From the NCBI RefSeq assembly GCF_947503125.1, contig NZ_CANNCR010000001.1, positions 1 through 64,000 on the forward strand: a stretch of 64,000 nt of DNA, written 5' to 3'. A program made the position numbers and the translations under genes. This DNA comes from an uncultured Metabacillus sp. GTDB taxonomy: Bacteria; Bacillota; Bacilli; Bacillales; Bacillaceae. Every line of letters begins with the position of its first letter. Position 1 is the stretch's first letter. A model generated the notes under the pieces. That model saw only the letters and a list, made by a program, of their open reading frames with translations, was not told the origin of the DNA and ran no database searches. This document shows, piece after piece, positions 41,240-50,926 of this stretch.

Positions 41240-42505
41240 ATGGACACGATGTTTTTAATGAACAGCTTGTGGGTCATGCTAGGAGCAATTTTAGTTATTT
41301 TTATGTTAGGTGGATTTATACTACTTGAGGCCGGTTCAACAAGAATGAAAAACGCAGGTCATATTGCGGGTAAAACAATTTTTACATTCGGTTTGGCATC
41401 ATTGGTTTTCTGGGCAGTAGGGTATGGATTTATTTTTGGTGATAATGGAAACTTTTTTGTTGGCTTATCCGATTTCTTCTATTCTGGTTATCAAGTAGAA
41501 GATATGGGCTTAGCAACATCTGTATTTTTTGTCTTCCAATTAGCCTTTGCAGGAATTTCTATCACAATTGCTTTAGGTGGATTTGCAGAACGGGCGAAGC
41601 TTTCTGTTTACCTTGTTTTTACTGTATTATTTTCAGCACTTATTTATCCGGTTATTGCACATTGGATTTGGGGAGGCGGCTGGTTAGCTGAACATGGAAA
41701 GCAAGATTTTGCTGGCTCTACAGTTGTTCATTTAACAGGCGCGATGGCAGCATTTGCCGCAACAATTTTGTTGAAGCCGCGTATTGGCAAATATAATAAA
41801 GATGGTTCTGCCAATAATATACAAGGACATAACCAAGTATTTACGGCTTTAGGTGTGTTAATTTTATGGATTGGCTGGTTCGGTTTTAATGCAGGAAGTA
41901 CTGTAGCGGTCGATGACGGATTTTTTGGATTTGTAGCTTTAAATACGAATTTAGCAGCAGGTGCAGGAGCTGTTTCAGCCCTTATTATTTCTTGGATCGT
42001 ATTGGGTAAATCAGATATTCCGACAATGTTGAATGGAGCTTTAGCAGGTTTAGTAGCCATTACTGCATCTTGTGCATTCGTTGATACATGGGCAGCGGTT
42101 GTCATTGGTTTAATAGCTGGGATCCTCGTTTTCTATAGTGCTAGATTCTTTGAAAAGAGAAAAATCGATGATCCAATTTTCGCATTATCAGTTCACGGAG
42201 TAGCGGGTGTATGGGGAACATTATCGACAGGATTTTTTGCAACACCGGAACTCGCTACTGTAGGCTTGCCAGGACTATTTTACGGTGGCGGATTTACACA
42301 GCTTGGCGTACAATTTATGGGAGTAGCAGTTTCTGGAGCATACGCATTCGTTGTATCATTTATCATTTTAGCAATCTCGAAAAAGCTGATGAATGGATTG
42401 CGTGTAACAGAAGAAGAAGAAATCATGGGCTTGGATATAAGTGAACATGGTAGCTATGGTTATCCTGAATTATTTGTAACGAAAGATCAAAATGTCGGTT
42501 CATAA
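41240..42505 (+). CDS. amtB: Ammonium transporter (Amt/NrgA)
   Basis: This 421-residue membrane protein has 11 predicted helices. It carries the Amt signature around GGFAERAKLSVYL and the channel histidines within VVHLTGAMAAF and SVHGVAGVWGTLSTG. It conducts ammonium/ammonia inward under nitrogen limitation. ATG 41240 follows GGGAGGAAATAC. In B. subtilis the partner is the PII protein NrgB (GlnK); here no PII gene follows, but a nucleotidyltransferase and an exonuclease gene do. The TnrA/GlnR-type promoter upstream fits its role. Confidence 0.94.
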   Translation: MDTMFLMNSLWVMLGAILVIFMLGGFILLEAGSTRMKNAGHIAGKTIFTFGLASLVFWAVGYGFIFGDNGNFFVGLSDFFYSGYQVEDMGLATSVFFVFQLAFAGISITIALGGFAERAKLSVYLVFTVLFSALIYPVIAHWIWGGGWLAEHGKQDFAGSTVVHLTGAMAAFAATILLKPRIGKYNKDGSANNIQGHNQVFTALGVLILWIGWFGFNAGSTVAVDDGFFGFVALNTNLAAGAGAVSALIISWIVLGKSDIPTMLNGALAGLVAITASCAFVDTWAAVVIGLIAGILVFYSARFFEKRKIDDPIFALSVHGVAGVWGTLSTGFFATPELATVGLPGLFYGGGFTQLGVQFMGVAVSGAYAFVVSFIILAISKKLMNGLRVTEEEEIMGLDISEHGSYGYPELFVTKDQNVGS

Positions 42506-42560
42506 ACAGGAAGCTTGGTTTACCTCGTTTCATTTTAAAAATGTTGAGGGAGTGTCTCTC

Positions 42561-43550
42561 ATGCATAGGGAGTTTGATTCATATGAATCAATTAAAAAAT
42601 GGAAAGACGATCATATTCATAAATTTGAATTTGACACAAAACAATTAAACGATTTCCATGATGAGATGATGAGGAGTGCTAGTAAGTTAGCACTCTTTCA
42701 TCTTGAGAAAAACATTGGTTTACCTCCTTGTAACTATACTTGGTTTATTACTGGAAGCGGCGGCAGGATCGAACAAGGAATTATAAGCGATCAAGACCAT
42801 GGTCTGATCTATGAAGAAGACACTGAACAGGCTGGCTTTTATTTTAAAAAGCTAGGAGAAGAGCTTTCAAAAGGTCTTCATGCCATTGGTTATCCTTATT
42901 GTGAAGGAAAGATCATGAGCTCTAACCCGCTTTGGTGTCAATCGTTTGCAAATTGGAAACAGCAACTTTTTAATTGGATGGAAGAACAAACATGGGAATC
43001 CATTCGTTACTTGCAAATTTTTTACGATTCTCGCAGCCTTGTTGGAGAAAAAAACTATGTGGATGAGCTTAAACAGTCGATATTTTTATATCAAAAGGAA
43101 CATCATAAGCTTCTTCAGCGATTTTTAGATAATGTTCAGCATATTAAGCATTCAGTAGGGCTTTTGGGCCAGCTTTATGTTGAAACCGGAGGTAAGTATG
43201 AGGGCTGTATTGATATAAAAAAAGCAGCTTTTTTGCCATATGTAAATGCAGTTAGACTTTTGGCGATTAAAGAGGGGGTGGTTGAGACGTCGACCATAGA
43301 ACGAATACACCGCCTTTGTGAAAATAAAACCTATCGCAATGAACTTCTTCAGTATCAGCAAAATTTTGAAAAGCTTCTTGATTATCGGCTTTTAGTATTT
43401 GCAAATGCTGAATCCTATGATGATATTCATTATCTTAATATTAGGAAATTGTCTAAACTTGAACGAAAAGAAATTAAAAACATATTGAAAGCCGGCAAAA
43501 AACTCCATCAATATGTTCAAGGGATAATCGAAAAAGGGTGTTATGAATGA
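42561..43550 (+). CDS. DUF294-type (GlnD-like) nucleotidyltransferase
   Basis: This protein of about 329 residues has a DUF294 nucleotidyltransferase domain: GSGGRIEQGIISDQDHGLIY carries the GS motif and the two metal-binding aspartates. A helical DUF294 C-terminal domain follows (about 190-320). Related proteins usually have N-terminal CBS or cyclic-nucleotide domains; this one lacks them. The start at 42561 follows GAGGGAGTG; an in-frame ATG at 42492 overlapping amt has no ribosome site. It lies between amt and an exonuclease gene, overlapping the latter by ATGA, so they form one operon. GlnD modifies PII; whether this enzyme does so is unknown. Confidence 0.85.
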   Translation: MHREFDSYESIKKWKDDHIHKFEFDTKQLNDFHDEMMRSASKLALFHLEKNIGLPPCNYTWFITGSGGRIEQGIISDQDHGLIYEEDTEQAGFYFKKLGEELSKGLHAIGYPYCEGKIMSSNPLWCQSFANWKQQLFNWMEEQTWESIRYLQIFYDSRSLVGEKNYVDELKQSIFLYQKEHHKLLQRFLDNVQHIKHSVGLLGQLYVETGGKYEGCIDIKKAAFLPYVNAVRLLAIKEGVVETSTIERIHRLCENKTYRNELLQYQQNFEKLLDYRLLVFANAESYDDIHYLNIRKLSKLERKEIKNILKAGKKLHQYVQGIIEKGCYE

Positions 43551-44260
43551 CATTTGACCCATTTTTTTTTATGAAAGGCATTCAAGGAAAGCTTGGTGGT
43601 TCACAAAGTGGACAAAGTCAACAGCAGGTTGCGTTTTTAAGGCAATTGCAACGTGAAATGAGAGTAGAGGAAACACTAAATATACCGCTGTCTGACTTAA
43701 ATGTTATTGTTTTTGATATAGAAACAACTGGTTTTTATCCCGAGCAAGGAGATCAAATTATTTCAATCGGAGCTATCAAGGTGAAGGGTGATAAAATAAA
43801 CGAGAATGAAACATTTTATTCACTAGTCAGAACAGATAAGCTGCTTACCGATGAAATTAGTCAACTGACAGGTTTATATGACACTCAATTACAGCAGGCT
43901 CCACCATTATCAGAAGTCCTTTTTCAATTTTTTCAGTTTACACAAGACTATACACTCGTCGCCCACCATGCAAACCATGAGAAAGTATTCTTACAGCATG
44001 CATCATGGAAGTTATATCGTGCACCATTTAAGCATCGATTAGTTGATATGTCCTTCTTATATCGCATTGCTGAACCAGAGGTAAAGTTAATTACGCTTGA
44101 AGAATGCTGTGAGCATAATGGAATCCCGATTATTGGCAGACATCATGCGCTGCAAGACGCGAAATTAACTGCTCAACTTTGGAGCATTTATGTCAATAAG
44201 CTTTATCAAAAAGGCTGTGAATCACTGAAAGATTTATATGAACAGTTAACGAAAGTATGA
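43547..44260 (+). CDS. DnaQ-type 3'-5' exonuclease
   Basis: This 237-residue DEDDh exonuclease has ExoI FDIETTGFYP, ExoII HHANHEKVF and ExoIII HHALQDAKLTAQLW, so all catalytic acids and the histidine are present. There is a 50-residue N-terminal extension before the fold. It resembles the epsilon subunit but is not fused to polymerase. It overlaps the nucleotidyltransferase gene by four bases. The same nucleotidyltransferase-exonuclease pairing is common in proteobacteria next to acetate/sodium symporters; here the transporter is Amt. Confidence 0.88.
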   Translation: MTFDPFFFMKGIQGKLGGSQSGQSQQQVAFLRQLQREMRVEETLNIPLSDLNVIVFDIETTGFYPEQGDQIISIGAIKVKGDKINENETFYSLVRTDKLLTDEISQLTGLYDTQLQQAPPLSEVLFQFFQFTQDYTLVAHHANHEKVFLQHASWKLYRAPFKHRLVDMSFLYRIAEPEVKLITLEECCEHNGIPIIGRHHALQDAKLTAQLWSIYVNKLYQKGCESLKDLYEQLTKV

Positions 44261-44289
44261 TAAGTATTAATAAATATGAAGATCAAATG

Positions 44290-44324
44290 AAGAAGACATC
44301 CTTCATTATGGTCTTCTTTTTTTT
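44290..44324 (+). terminator. Terminator of the amt operon
   Basis: AGAAGAC and GTCTTCT flank a 13-base loop and end in eight T residues. Confidence 0.85.
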
Positions 44325-44353
44325 ATACAAACCTCGTAAAAAAGCGTGTTTTT

Positions 44354-44427
44354 ATTACATCGTTTTACAAGTCTTTACAAAAAATGAACAATTACCTACA
44401 GATTTATTTACATTCTCTTAGTACAAT
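44354..44427 (+). promoter_or_regulatory. PhoP-like boxes and -10 upstream of the YfkN-type gene
   Basis: Hexamers ATTACA (44354), TTTACA (44364), TTTACA (44374), CCTACA (44395) and TTTACA (44407) recur at roughly helical spacing, before TACAAT at 44422-44427. The spacing is less regular than in front of ppk, so the PhoP assignment is weaker. Confidence 0.45.
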
Positions 44428-44485
44428 AATTTAGTAGTAGGAAAGTAATGGTATCTGAATAAAAAAATGGAAAGGTGGAAATGTT

Positions 44486-47400
44486 TTGAGGAAAAGATTG
44501 AATCGTATATTTAAGTGGAAAATTTTTTATGGTGCTCTGGCATCAACTCTAGCTCTAAGTGTATTTCCATTTTCATCATTGTCAGGCATTGCACATGCTG
44601 AAGATACACCTGTTACCATGAATGTAAGGCTTTTGGAGACGACGGATATCCATGCCCATATTATGGATTATGATTATTATGGGGACAAATCCGTCACAAA
44701 CTTTGGCTTAGTAAGAACCTCTGCATTATTAAAGCAGCGTCAAGCTGAGGTAGAGAATAGTATTCTAGTAGATAATGGTGATTTAATTCAAGGAAATCCC
44801 TTAGGTGAATATGTTTATAAACAAGGATTAAGAGATGGAGAGGTTCATCCGATAATCGCTGCTATGAATCTATTGGACTATGACGCTGCAACCGTGGGGA
44901 ATCATGAATTTAATTATGGCTTAGACTTTTTAAATGAAACGATGGATGATGCCAATTACCCAGTGGTAAACGCCAATGTCTTCCATGTAGGCAATCAAAA
45001 TGATTACTATTTTAAACCTTATGAAATTGTTGAAAAAGAATTTGTTGATCATAATGGTGAAACTCATAAAGTGAAAGTTGGTTTTACCGGGTTTGTACCG
45101 CCGCAAATTAACGTATGGGATAAGAAGCATTTAGACGGAAAGGTTGTAACGAAGGATATCGTCGAATCTGCCAAAAAAATCGTTCCTGAAATGAAGGAAC
45201 AGGGAGCAGATTTAATCATCGTTATTGCACATACGGGCATTGATCCAAATGAAGGTCAAAGCGGCTCTGAAAATGCTGTTTTTGATTTAACAAAACAGGT
45301 AGCAGATATTGATGCTGTTGTATCTGGCCATCAGCATAACCTCTTCCCAGGCGACTCAAGATTTAATGGGGCTGCAAATATTGATAATGAAAAGGGAACA
45401 GTTAATGGTGTACCAGTTGTCATGCCGAAAAACTGGGGGAGCCATTTAGGGATGATTGACCTTACTTTACAAAGAACTGAGGTCGTTAATGGCGAAGAGG
45501 AATGGGATGTCATTGATTCCAAGTCAACAGCCGAATCCATTTCAGGTGTTAATGAAAAGAACCAGGAAATGGTTGCTGCTGTAAAGAGTGCCCATGACGC
45601 TACTTTGGAATATGTCAGAAAAAGTGTTGGGACAACAACAGCTCCTATTAATAGTTTCTTTGCCCTTGTTCAAGATGATCCTTCCATTCAAATCGTAACA
45701 GATGCTCAAAGGTGGTATGCTGAACAAAAGTTAAAGGGAACTGAATATGAAGGAATGCCATTATTATCGGTTGGTGCCCCATTTAAAGCAGGAGGGAGAA
45801 ATGGAGCCGATTATTATACAAATATCCCAAAAGGTGATTTAGCCATTAAAAATATTGGTGACCTTTACCTTTATGACAATACAGTTCAAATTGTGAAAAT
45901 AACTGGTGCTGAAGTGAAGGAATGGTTAGAAATGTCAGCGGGTCAGTTCAATCAAATTGATCCTGCTTCAACAGAAGAACAAAGTTTAATCAATACAGAA
46001 TTTCCAACCTACAATTATGATGTGATTGACGGTGTTACATACCAAATTGATGTAACAAAACCGGCTAAATATGATACTAAGGGAAACCTGATCAATGGTG
46101 AATCATCACGGATTAAAAATTTAATGTATGATGGCAAGCCAATCGACTTAGACCAGGAGTTTCTAGTTGTAACGAATAACTATCGTGCTTCAGGCGGAGG
46201 GAATTTCCCTGGAAATCTGCCTTCAAAGATCATTGAACAATTTCCAGATGAAAATCGTCAAGCGGTAATGAATTATATTATGGAAAAAGGCGAAGTAAAT
46301 CCTTCAGCAGATAACAACTGGTCAATTGCTCCGATTTTTGGAAATGTAAACGTAACCTTTGAATCATCAACAGAAGCAAAGCAGTTTACTGAAGATACGG
46401 ATACGATTAAATTTCTTGAAACATTAGATACAGGGTTTAGTAAATATAAATTAGAGGTAGGATCAGATAAGTGGAATCTTACGATTATGCATACGAATGA
46501 TACCCATGCTCATCTGGACAATGTTGCCAGACGTGTTACTGCTGTAGAGCAAGTCCGAGCAGCTGCTGATCATTCGATCCTTCTTGATGCAGGTGATGTT
46601 TTCTCAGGAACATTATTCTTTAATCAATACCTCGGACAAGCTGACCTTGAATTTATGAACATGATGAAATATGATGCCATGGTACCTGGAAATCATGAAT
46701 TTGATAAAGGGACTAGTGTTTTTGCAGACTTTATTAACAAGGCAAATTTTCCAATAGTAAGCGCTAATATCGATTACTCAGAAGACAGTCATCTAGGGCC
46801 ATTATTTAAGGACAAATTCGCAAATTCAGGGGAGAAAGGGATTTATCCAGCAGCTATTTTGGATGTGGAAGGTGAAAAGGTCGGTGTTTTTGGATTAACG
46901 ACAGAAGAAACAGCGATTCTTTCAAATCCTGGTAAGGATATTTCTTTTAATAATCATATCGAAAAGGCAAAGGAAACAGTAAAATTACTTGAAAATGAAG
47001 GCATTAACAAGATCATTGCCTTAACACATATTGGTTATAACAATGATAAGGTGTTAGCGGAAGAGGTTGAAGGAATTGACGTAATCGTTGGCGGACACAG
47101 TCATACATACCTCGAAGAACCAACAGTATATAACCAAGATACTGAACCGACCATTATTTTATCGGCACAAGAATACAGCTACTATTTAGGCAATACAAAC
47201 GTAACATTTAATAAAAATGGTGTTCTTCAGGAGTGGGAGCAAAATCTGATCGATCTGGATGCACAAGATGAAAATGGTCAGTATATAATTGAGGAAAACG
47301 CTGCAGCTGCTCAACGTTTGGCTGAATTAGCTGAGCCGATCGAAGAATTAAAAAATCAAATTGTTGGTGAAACATCAGTATTCTTAAATGGTGAACGCGA

Positions 47401-48232
47401 AGATGTTCGTACAAAAGAAACAAATCTTGGAAACTTAATAGCAGATGGAATGCTTTGGCGTGCACAAAAACAAAATACTGGTGCCACAATTGCTATTCAA
47501 AATGGCGGTGGAATCCGCGCTTCAATTGATAAGGGTGAAATTTCTCTTGGTGAAGTACTAACGGTCTTGCCGTTTGCCAATACATTAGTAACGCTTGATT
47601 TGACAGGTCAAGAAATAATTGATGCCCTTGAGAATGGAGTAAGTCAAGTGGAAGATATAGCAGGCCGCTTTCCACAGGTTGCAGGTCTAAAATTTGGCTA
47701 TGATCCTGCAAAACCAGCTGGTAGCCGTGTTCATAGTGTGCAGGTTCAAACGGAAAATGGATTCGAAAAAATTAATCTCGGTGAAACTTACACAGTTGCT
47801 ACCAATGCTTATCTTGCAGATGGAGGGGATGGCTATGCTTCATTTAAAGCTGCAAAAGAAGATGGCCGTATGACGGAACTGTTCATCCCCGATTATGAAG
47901 TTTTCCAAGAATATCTGAATGAAATAGGTACTGTAAATGCTCAAACTGAAGGTAGAATTACCATCGGAGCAGAGCCTGCAGAAAACCAAGGAGAAGATCC
48001 TGAAGAGCAACCTGGTAATGACCCTGTAAATGATAATGAGGAGAAAGATTCAGGTAAAGATAATTCAGCTTCAGGTAATGGTACCAAAAATAGTGATGTT
48101 CCTAATTCAGGAAATTCATTACCAAGTACTGCTACAAATATATATAATTTACTAGCAGCAGGTATTGTGATCATCGTCTGTGGTGTAGCCCTATTTTTTG
48201 TAAGACGTAAGACAAAGCAAGTCCAATCTTAA
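44486..48232 (+). CDS. yfkN: Cell-wall-anchored bifunctional nucleotidase/2',3'-cyclic phosphodiesterase (YfkN-like)
   Basis: This 1248-residue exported protein has a signal peptide (cleavage near HAEDT, residue 39) and two tandem metallophosphatase plus 5'-nucleotidase C modules. Module 1 starts at LLETTDIHAHIMDYDY with GNHEFNYGLDF; module 2 starts at IMHTNDTHAHLDN with GNHEFDKGT and the substrate motif NGGGIRASIDKGEIS. A spacer and a sorting signal LPSTA, a hydrophobic helix and RRKTK end the protein. Like B. subtilis YfkN (LPDTS-type signal, SrtD), it should be sortase-anchored. It releases phosphate from extracellular nucleotides. The start is TTG 44486 after AAAGGTGG. Upstream PhoP-like boxes fit phosphate scavenging. 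Confidence 0.93.
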   Translation: MRKRLNRIFKWKIFYGALASTLALSVFPFSSLSGIAHAEDTPVTMNVRLLETTDIHAHIMDYDYYGDKSVTNFGLVRTSALLKQRQAEVENSILVDNGDLIQGNPLGEYVYKQGLRDGEVHPIIAAMNLLDYDAATVGNHEFNYGLDFLNETMDDANYPVVNANVFHVGNQNDYYFKPYEIVEKEFVDHNGETHKVKVGFTGFVPPQINVWDKKHLDGKVVTKDIVESAKKIVPEMKEQGADLIIVIAHTGIDPNEGQSGSENAVFDLTKQVADIDAVVSGHQHNLFPGDSRFNGAANIDNEKGTVNGVPVVMPKNWGSHLGMIDLTLQRTEVVNGEEEWDVIDSKSTAESISGVNEKNQEMVAAVKSAHDATLEYVRKSVGTTTAPINSFFALVQDDPSIQIVTDAQRWYAEQKLKGTEYEGMPLLSVGAPFKAGGRNGADYYTNIPKGDLAIKNIGDLYLYDNTVQIVKITGAEVKEWLEMSAGQFNQIDPASTEEQSLINTEFPTYNYDVIDGVTYQIDVTKPAKYDTKGNLINGESSRIKNLMYDGKPIDLDQEFLVVTNNYRASGGGNFPGNLPSKIIEQFPDENRQAVMNYIMEKGEVNPSADNNWSIAPIFGNVNVTFESSTEAKQFTEDTDTIKFLETLDTGFSKYKLEVGSDKWNLTIMHTNDTHAHLDNVARRVTAVEQVRAAADHSILLDAGDVFSGTLFFNQYLGQADLEFMNMMKYDAMVPGNHEFDKGTSVFADFINKANFPIVSANIDYSEDSHLGPLFKDKFANSGEKGIYPAAILDVEGEKVGVFGLTTEETAILSNPGKDISFNNHIEKAKETVKLLENEGINKIIALTHIGYNNDKVLAEEVEGIDVIVGGHSHTYLEEPTVYNQDTEPTIILSAQEYSYYLGNTNVTFNKNGVLQEWEQNLIDLDAQDENGQYIIEENAAAAQRLAELAEPIEELKNQIVGETSVFLNGEREDVRTKETNLGNLIADGMLWRAQKQNTGATIAIQNGGGIRASIDKGEISLGEVLTVLPFANTLVTLDLTGQEIIDALENGVSQVEDIAGRFPQVAGLKFGYDPAKPAGSRVHSVQVQTENGFEKINLGETYTVATNAYLADGGDGYASFKAAKEDGRMTELFIPDYEVFQEYLNEIGTVNAQTEGRITIGAEPAENQGEDPEEQPGNDPVNDNEEKDSGKDNSASGNGTKNSDVPNSGNSLPSTATNIYNLLAAGIVIIVCGVALFFVRRKTKQVQS

Positions 48233-48276
48233 TAAAACTTTAAAATTATAAATATTTTTATCATAAGTGGCAATCG

Positions 48277-48312
48277 AATGTGCTGGACAATATTGAAATT
48301 GCCCAGCATATT
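48277..48312. terminator. Bidirectional terminator
   Basis: ATGTGCTGG and CCAGCATAT with additional CAAT/ATTG pairing, lying between convergent genes. Confidence 0.75.
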
Positions 48313-48332
48313 TGTTTAAAAAATCGACTTTC

Positions 48333-49856
48333 TTACCCTTTGCTTAGATTCTTTTTCGTCTCAACTCGCCCATTCCCCATCATCAGGACGATAACAGCAG
48401 AAACGGCTATTGGAATTAATGCGAGCATAAATGTAGTTGTAATTGAGTCAGACATTGAATGGACAATTTTATCCAAAATGAAGTCAGGGATTTTCTCGCG
48501 TTCACCGGCTTGGAAGAGCTGTTGAGGGTCTCCGAGATTTAACGATTGTTGCCCTTCCATTTGACCACCTTGCATATTATTAAAAGCCTTTTTTATCTTA
48601 TCTGTAAATACATTGTTTTGGATAACCCCAAATATCGTAATTCCTAAAGTCATTCCGAAGGATCTCAGGAATGAGTTCGTGGAGTTTGCTGTTCCACGAT
48701 AGCGCGGTTCTAGATCGTGAATGGAAGCAGTTGGCAAAAGGGAAAAAGAAAAACCCATTCCAAAGCCAACGATAATCATGTAAATGGTTAATAACATCCG
48801 GCTTGTGTCAGGAGTAAGCGTTCCAAGCAAATACATGCCAATAAAATAGGAAATAACGGAAATGATCATCAAATTCCTAAAGCTCGTCTTTGTCTGGAAA
48901 ACACCGCCAACTCCACTGCCCGCGACAGACCCGAGCATCATGGGCATTAAAATAAAGCCAGCACTTGTAGCTGAACTACCGTAGACTGCTTGAACAAAAA
49001 TTGGAATGAACACAGTTAAAATAATAAATGTACTACCATATAGGAAGGCTAATAATTGAGATGTAGCGAAAAGTCTCTTTTTGAATAACCAAAATGAAAT
49101 GATCGGCTCTTTTGCCACACGTTCAATAAAGAAAAATGCAATAAAAAAGATGGTAAAAATAACGAATAAACCAATGATCTGCACGGAATCCCATGCATAT
49201 TCTTCACCACCTAACTCAAGGGCAAACATTAGGCTAACGACGGCAATCACCAGGGTAATCGCACCCCACCAATCTATTTTTTGTTTGCTGTGTTGTGGTG
49301 ATTCTTTGTAGTTACGATAAATAATGAATAAAGAAACTAAACCAATTGGAATATTTACATAAAATATCCAATGCCAGCTTATGTACTCGGTAATATAAGC
49401 TCCTAATAGCGGTCCTAATACACTCGAAGCCCCAAAAACCGCTCCAAGGAGTCCTGTCATTCTTCCGCGTTTTTCTGGAGGGAAAATATCAAAGATAATG
49501 GTAAAGGCGATCGGCATTAAAGCTCCGCCGCCAATCCCTTGAATGGCACGGTAAATACTTAATTGCACAATGTTTTGAGCAAGTCCGCATAACGCAGAGC
49601 CTATTAAAAAAATAGCTAATCCAAAAATAAAGAACTGTTTTCTGCCGTACATGTCAGAAAGTTTACCGAATATCGGCATCCCAGCCATTGTCGTCACCAT
49701 ATATGCTGATGTAACCCAGACAAATTTGTCAAATCCGCCTAAATCAGAAACAATTGTTCCCATAGCAGTTGCTACAATCGTATTATCCATTGCCGCCATT
49801 AAGATAGCCAATAATAATCCGGCAACAATGAACCGTTGATTGCTTCCTTGTTCCAT
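48333..49856 (-). CDS. DHA2-family multidrug efflux MFS transporter
   Basis: This 507-residue protein has about 14 membrane helices. It has NTIVATAMGTIVSDLGG in TM1, FGKLSDMYGRKQFFIFG after TM2, and the antiporter-type GIGGGALMPIAFTIIF. It is related to the pump at 28428 but is not a recent duplicate, judging by sequence. Start 49856 follows AAGGGAG; a longer reading to 49877 has no site. Substrate is unknown, and no regulator is adjacent. Confidence 0.85.
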   Translation of the reverse strand: MEQGSNQRFIVAGLLLAILMAAMDNTIVATAMGTIVSDLGGFDKFVWVTSAYMVTTMAGMPIFGKLSDMYGRKQFFIFGLAIFLIGSALCGLAQNIVQLSIYRAIQGIGGGALMPIAFTIIFDIFPPEKRGRMTGLLGAVFGASSVLGPLLGAYITEYISWHWIFYVNIPIGLVSLFIIYRNYKESPQHSKQKIDWWGAITLVIAVVSLMFALELGGEEYAWDSVQIIGLFVIFTIFFIAFFFIERVAKEPIISFWLFKKRLFATSQLLAFLYGSTFIILTVFIPIFVQAVYGSSATSAGFILMPMMLGSVAGSGVGGVFQTKTSFRNLMIISVISYFIGMYLLGTLTPDTSRMLLTIYMIIVGFGMGFSFSLLPTASIHDLEPRYRGTANSTNSFLRSFGMTLGITIFGVIQNNVFTDKIKKAFNNMQGGQMEGQQSLNLGDPQQLFQAGEREKIPDFILDKIVHSMSDSITTTFMLALIPIAVSAVIVLMMGNGRVETKKNLSKG

Positions 49857-50114
49857 ATATTTTTCTCCCTTCAACAATCATGATTAGATACGACTTGTTT
49901 CTTTTGTACTTCATCATTATATAACTCAAATTGTTAAAAGGAAAAGTTAGGATTTATAAATAACTCCAAAGCTTTAGAGTGCGCCAGAAACTCTGCTTAA
50001 AGACGGAGTGTATGCAATGGAAATCCACAGGTGAATTTATTGGGATAAAAAGAAAAGAGGCCAAGTGAAATTAAAATAGAATTCATTTAGCACTCTAACA
50101 TGTAGAATATTTTT

Positions 50115-50600
50115 TTACCTGGCATCAAATCGAATGAAATAAGAATCTTGTTTTGTAGGAGAACGGCTCCCTCCTTTTGGTTCAATACTGACAATAATGT
50201 ATTCAGCATCATCAATCGGTTTATTTTTTAGGTAAAGCTGTCCGCTTCTATCTAATAATTGTAAAATGCCTGCATCGTGTAATCCGTTATTTGTTTTTAC
50301 CCATGCTTGGTAATCCTTGTTTTTTATGGGGATCAGTCCATCAACAAATAAATACAATTCCTCTGTTCGATTATTGACCCAGGCATATCCTTTTAAATGG
50401 TCGTTTGTCTCTGGATTCAATTCATAGAGATCTGTATCTGAATTCATTACAAACATCGTTTCTGATGAGGTTGGTTCAATTACTTTTTCCTGATGCTGAC
50501 TATTTATGATGCCAAAGAAAGCTGCAACACATAAAGCGGCAATACTTGTTGATTTCCAAATGAAAGTTGAACTGAGGAACTTTTTGTTCTGTTCAATTTG
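50115..50600 (-). pseudogene. Truncated anti-sigma factor (RskA-like C-terminal part)
   Basis: The minus strand encodes a membrane helix (STSIAALCVAAFFGII) and an extracellular domain with YQAWVKTNNGLHDAGILQ and IIVSIEPKGGSRSPT, features of RskA-type anti-sigma factors. The N-terminal zinc-binding sigma-capture domain is missing. Upstream of about 50600 the open frame continues only as antisense of a permease fragment (start 50699), so the ORF is chimeric. No sigma factor gene is nearby. It is probably non-functional. Confidence 0.6.
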
Positions 50601-50619
50601 TACACCTTCTGTCCGTACG

Positions 50620-50787
50620 CTTGGGCCGTTAACAATGGAGCAGGTAGTTGGAGCGATTCCAAGCGCTCTTCCATTAAGCCAAAGCTTATTATTAATCACA
50701 CCTCAGCTAATTGGATTAATAGCTGCTACTCTTCTATGTTTCGGCATATCTTATTTCCTATTTATGCGGAAAGAAATTCGTAACTAA
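50620..50787 (+). pseudogene. Truncated ABC-2-type permease (C-terminal helix)
   Basis: The plus strand reads LPLSQSLLLITPQLIGLIAA and ends in YFLFMRKEIRN, the typical last helix and tail of ABC-2 permeases (ending MRxEIR). The N-terminal five helices are absent, and the preceding sequence is antisense of the anti-sigma fragment. Both genes thus lost their 5' parts at the same point. Confidence 0.5.
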
Positions 50788-50807
50788 CTAGTCGATATAG
50801 CTAAACT

Positions 50808-50856
50808 AAAAAAGACTGTCGCTAAAGGTTATCCTATGTTAGACAGTCTTCTTTTT
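50808..50856. terminator. Terminator after the permease fragment
   Basis: AAAAAAGACTGTC and GACAGTCTTCTTTTT form the stem of a hairpin that probably served the former permease gene. Confidence 0.8.
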
Positions 50857-50926
50857 GAAATTTTAGTAGATTCCTTAGTAATCTCCTATATCCAAAAAAT
50901 AAATAAACTGATAAAGAAGTCTTGCT

